From G963674955 sp963674955 (GTDB lineage Bacteria > Desulfobacterota > Desulfovibrionia > Desulfovibrionales > Desulfovibrionaceae), in the NCBI GenBank assembly GCA_963674955.2, contig CAXXKR010000005.1, positions 1-63,556 on the forward strand: a stretch of DNA of 63,556 nt, in the 5' to 3' direction. The notes beneath the pieces were generated by a model that was not told the DNA's origin, did not search any database, and saw only the letters and a program-made list of their open reading frames with translations. The position numbers and the translations under genes were made by a program. The first letter of the stretch is position 1, and every line of letters begins with the position of its first letter. Shown here one piece after another: positions 61,246 through 63,556 of this stretch.

Positions 61246-61285
61246 GCCGGGGGAAAGCCCGTTTACAAAAGGGTTCCCCCCCGGC
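61246..61285 (-). terminator. Terminator of the universal stress protein gene
   Basis: GCCGGGGG-CCC and GGG-CCCCCCCGGC around a T/A-rich loop, 38 bases past the stop on the minus strand. Confidence 0.7.
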
Positions 61286-61322
61286 AACTCTTATCGAGTA
61301 TTTTTTCTTTTTCAACAACCTG

Positions 61323-62183
61323 CTATGGGTGTACCCAAAGTACGGACCCCTCCAACTCGTTCACCAGGAAGTTGGTAATGGAGCCGAACAGCAGGCGCTT
61401 TCTCGGGTTTTTCGTGGTCCCGGTGGCCACCACAGCGAACTTGCCCCAGTTGGCGTTGTCCAGAATGGCCTGGTGTACATGGTCCGAGGGGTAGATCATG
61501 TAGCGCAGCAGGTTCGGGTCAAAGCCCTCTTCCTTCATGACCTCTTCACACCTGTTGAATATGGCGTTGCTGCCACTACGGTCATCGGACTTGATCTTGA
61601 TGATGTGGCAGAGCGTGACCAGGTGCTTCTCGCCCGACAGCATGGTGGCCACGTGCCTCGCCATGTTGAAGGCCGATTCGGAGCCGTCCAGGCAGAGCAA
61701 TACGTTCTTGCGGTTCAGGTCCGGCTTGCGGCACATCCACATGGGCACTTCGGGGCGGTAGTCATACAGTTTGCGAGACAGACTCTTGTCCGTGAGATCC
61801 TTGAGCCTGCTCATGCCCCTGCGCCCCATGACGACAGCGGCGTAATCATCGCTCTCGATCTCGTCCACGATGTCTTCCAGTCTGCAGATCATGCTGGCGC
61901 AGCACTTGGAGGCGACATTCTCGGGCTTGTAGCCGTCCCAGTGCAGCATGCGCAGGGCCTCGTCAATGGCCGGAGCCCAGTTCTTGTCCACTTCCGTGGG
62001 TTCCACACCATCTTCCAGCTGAATCTCTCCCGCCTTCCAACGGCAGTAGGGGCTGTCCGGAGCGGCCATGCACAGCAGTGTCAGGTGCAGACGGTTCTTG
62101 TTCTCGAAGAAACGGCACATAAAACGCAAGCCGTTGAACATATTCGGATCTTCACTTATGGCGCATAGCAATTTCTTGGTCAT
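61323..62183 (-). CDS. Tandem universal stress protein (UspA family)
   Basis: A 286-residue protein with two Usp domains (about 1-150 and 158-286). The first ends MGRRGMSRLKDLTDKSLS and the second GTTKNPRKRLLFGSITNFL, both variants of the G-x2-G-x9-G-[ST] ATP-binding motif; the second fits better. The second half also starts with the typical NVLLCLDGSESAFNMARHV. Such proteins aid survival under starvation or stress. GAGGAGAG lies before ATG 62183. Convergent with clpB, with paired terminators between. Confidence 0.9.
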   Translation of the reverse strand: MTKKLLCAISEDPNMFNGLRFMCRFFENKNRLHLTLLCMAAPDSPYCRWKAGEIQLEDGVEPTEVDKNWAPAIDEALRMLHWDGYKPENVASKCCASMICRLEDIVDEIESDDYAAVVMGRRGMSRLKDLTDKSLSRKLYDYRPEVPMWMCRKPDLNRKNVLLCLDGSESAFNMARHVATMLSGEKHLVTLCHIIKIKSDDRSGSNAIFNRCEEVMKEEGFDPNLLRYMIYPSDHVHQAILDNANWGKFAVVATGTTKNPRKRLLFGSITNFLVNELEGSVLWVHP

Positions 62184-62891
62184 TGGAAACTCTCCTCAAG
62201 TAGTACAAGTTCCTTGCTAACAATTTCGACAGCGATTTCTATCTATCTCGGCTCCGGAACTCCAAAGGTAAACAACTTGAAACAAGAAATACGTCTTGCG
62301 CCACGCCAGGGGCTCGTGTCATTCCGCCACTGCGTGGTTTTTCTTCAATATATTCATATCCTACCAACATTTCATATCAAATTTGATCGAGTATACTGCT
62401 GTCGAACAGGCAGTCAGCTCACAGGGTTATCATCCATTATCAATAAACCATACAATCCCGCGATGCGGGACACGGCCCCCCTAAACACCCGTCAACCAAG
62501 CTTGTCAAGCGGTTATACAGGGGTCGCATTGTGTTTCACGGCAATGACTCATAATAATCAACGAAATGAAAGAGATTGTGAATGCACCAGACGGGGGGAC
62601 AATTGAGATCTGTGTCCATAGGTCATTTCGATATCATTCATACATCAGAGTGAAACCATGACTTATGGTGTTGCCTGAAGGTCCTTCTACTGGCCGAAAA
62701 CAGCAAAAAAAGGGCCAAGCAGAACACTTGGCCATGAAAAGGGAGTATATTTGGGGTATGGGCGTCTTTGCCCTTGAGAATCGCTTCTACTGGGGCAATA
62801 TGAACTCCCCCTTGCACGAAAATTACTGATAGTTCATCCTGGCGGCCGCAGGGCATACCCCTGCCATGCGACCACACGCGGACCTGCGGCC
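62184..62891. other. 708-bp intergenic region
   Basis: AT-rich, no credible gene. Upstream of the stress-protein gene I see no clear promoter pair. A terminator for the small membrane protein lies at 62713-62733. Confidence 0.4.
62713..62733 (-). terminator. Rho-independent terminator
   Basis: GGCCAAG and CTTGGCC with a 7-base loop; on the minus strand a run of seven Ts follows one base later. Confidence 0.85.
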
Positions 62892-62993
62892 TCAGTGTTC
62901 CTCGCCGGAATCCTGACGGCAGCGCCTGGCCATGATCCCGGCAACCGCCAGACATATTGCCACGAGCCCTCCGGCAATAAAATATGCAGCCAT
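62892..62993 (-). CDS. 33-residue single-helix membrane protein
   Basis: MAAYFIAGGLVAICLAVAGI forms one membrane helix, followed by a basic-acidic tail (RRCRQDSGEEH). GGAAGGTGG directly before ATG 62993 is a strong ribosome site, which is why I prefer this start to one 30 codons upstream. A clean terminator lies downstream. Small proteins of this form often regulate a membrane partner; none is identified here. Confidence 0.55.
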   Translation of the reverse strand: MAAYFIAGGLVAICLAVAGIMARRCRQDSGEEH

Positions 62994-63207
62994 ATTCCAC
63001 CTTCCTGATGCCCTGCCGACATCGCTTGTTGTCACAATCTCCGCCAGCGCCCCTTGATCGGATTCATCGAACCGCATCGACATAATCCGGGTGCCGGCGT
63101 CCCTTCGAATGACGAAATGCAGAAGGCATGCCAGTATATAAAGCTAATTAAATGCAGATTGTTACAGATTCACCCAGAAAAGATGACGATATTTCGAGAA
63201 AGGGAGA

Positions 63208-63556
63208 CTATCGAGACAGGGAGATTTTGCCGATATTTCGAGAAACGTTTCTCATGAACCCCACTCCGGCTCCCAGAAGCGGAAGCGCCATTGCGCCGCA
63301 TGTGGCGCCCAACCCGTAGACGGGCAGAAGGAACAGGGACGCGGCCAGGGAGGCCACTGCCGCTCCAAGCAGGTCCACTCCATACAAGGGGGCGCCATGG
63401 TCGCCTTCCGGGATCAGTTCCCCAAGGTTGGATACGGCCAGGCTGAAGTGCCCCCCGCCGAGAAAACCGGTACCAAGGGCGAGAACCGTGAACACCACGG
63501 GCAGCGAAGGCAAGGAAATCTCAGGAGGCAGGTGAAGCAGCCCCTGAAACAGCGGC
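63208..63556 (-). CDS. Multi-helix membrane protein, N-terminus beyond window
   Basis: The frame is open to the right edge; about 115 C-terminal residues are visible, with at least three hydrophobic helices. The GLGTGFLGGGHFSLAV-like first helix and GAPLYGVDLLGAAVASLAAS recall the MFS-like membrane half of fused spermidine-synthase/MFS proteins (LYALDLLGAALGAL type). I treat that as a tentative family hint. It ends SRNIGKISLSR. The 62994-63207 gap to the small membrane protein contains nothing else I can support. Confidence 0.6.
   Translation of the reverse strand, partial: PLFQGLLHLPPEISLPSLPVVFTVLALGTGFLGGGHFSLAVSNLGELIPEGDHGAPLYGVDLLGAAVASLAASLFLLPVYGLGATCGAMALPLLGAGVGFMRNVSRNIGKISLSR

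Noticed and set aside
1..63556. CRISPR array, tRNA or rRNA genes
   Set aside because: I found no regularly spaced repeats and no cloverleaf or rRNA signature on either strand; a tRNAscan or Infernal run would be decisive.

Overview
The window looks like a chromosome segment of a high-GC Desulfovibrio-type sulfate reducer (order Desulfovibrionales). I infer this from the gene families and sigma-54 style promoters; no rRNA marker is present. Supporting genes are a tungsten/molybdenum aldehyde:ferredoxin oxidoreductase with a polyferredoxin partner, orphan CheW, CheV and CheX genes, a CbpA-CbpM-ClpB chaperone cluster, and SPOR, LemA and DUF2207 proteins. Most genes have strong AGGAGG-like ribosome binding sites, which settled many starts. 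I see no tRNA, rRNA or CRISPR array.

Layout. 1-7.5 kb is a divergent catabolic locus: two paralogous UxaA-type (SAF + dehydratase core) two-gene pairs face away from a 609-bp AT-rich control region with a sigma-54 promoter on each side. The leftward unit continues into a complete TctC-TctB-TctA tripartite tricarboxylate transporter and a LarA-like racemase that runs off the left edge. This suggests uptake, epimerisation and dehydration of a hydroxy- or sugar-acid. 7.6-18.7 kb holds CheW, CheV, two lipoproteins, three SPOR-domain proteins (one fused to an SGNH hydrolase) and small proteins. Two group II introns, at 10996-14655 and 18751-19855, lie directly downstream of rho-independent terminators between convergent genes. 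The first is itself broken by an IS4-superfamily insertion sequence and by a nonsense codon; the second is a decayed remnant.

20-31 kb: a ribbon-helix-helix regulator with a row of ACGTGT sites, an aromatic amino-acid permease, CheX, LemA, an AbrB-type regulator, a hypothetical protein, a PAS-GGDEF-EAL protein, a DUF2207 membrane protein and a PaaI thioesterase. 31.8-36 kb: a 1045-residue SEFIR-NTPase-TM-TPR protein with a membrane TPR protein behind it, the best candidate for an undescribed signalling or defence unit. 36-46.5 kb: hypothetical proteins, a MoaD/ThiS-like carrier, NhaA, a MacA-like adaptor and ABC ATPase without their permease, and AOR plus polyferredoxin. 47.5-63.5 kb: phosphomannomutase, HflK-HflC, a phage-like HTH/S24 repressor pair, two transporters, an HNH endonuclease with a possible SRA-like N-terminus, a polysaccharide deacetylase, CbpA-CbpM-ClpB (clpB carries four +1 frameshifts), a universal stress protein and a truncated membrane protein.

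A dispersed ~125-bp element made of three hairpins, with AGAGC/GCTCT ends flanked by TA, occurs three times in full (23900, 42031, 54702) and once as an end-only form (20607). I do not recognise it as a named family.
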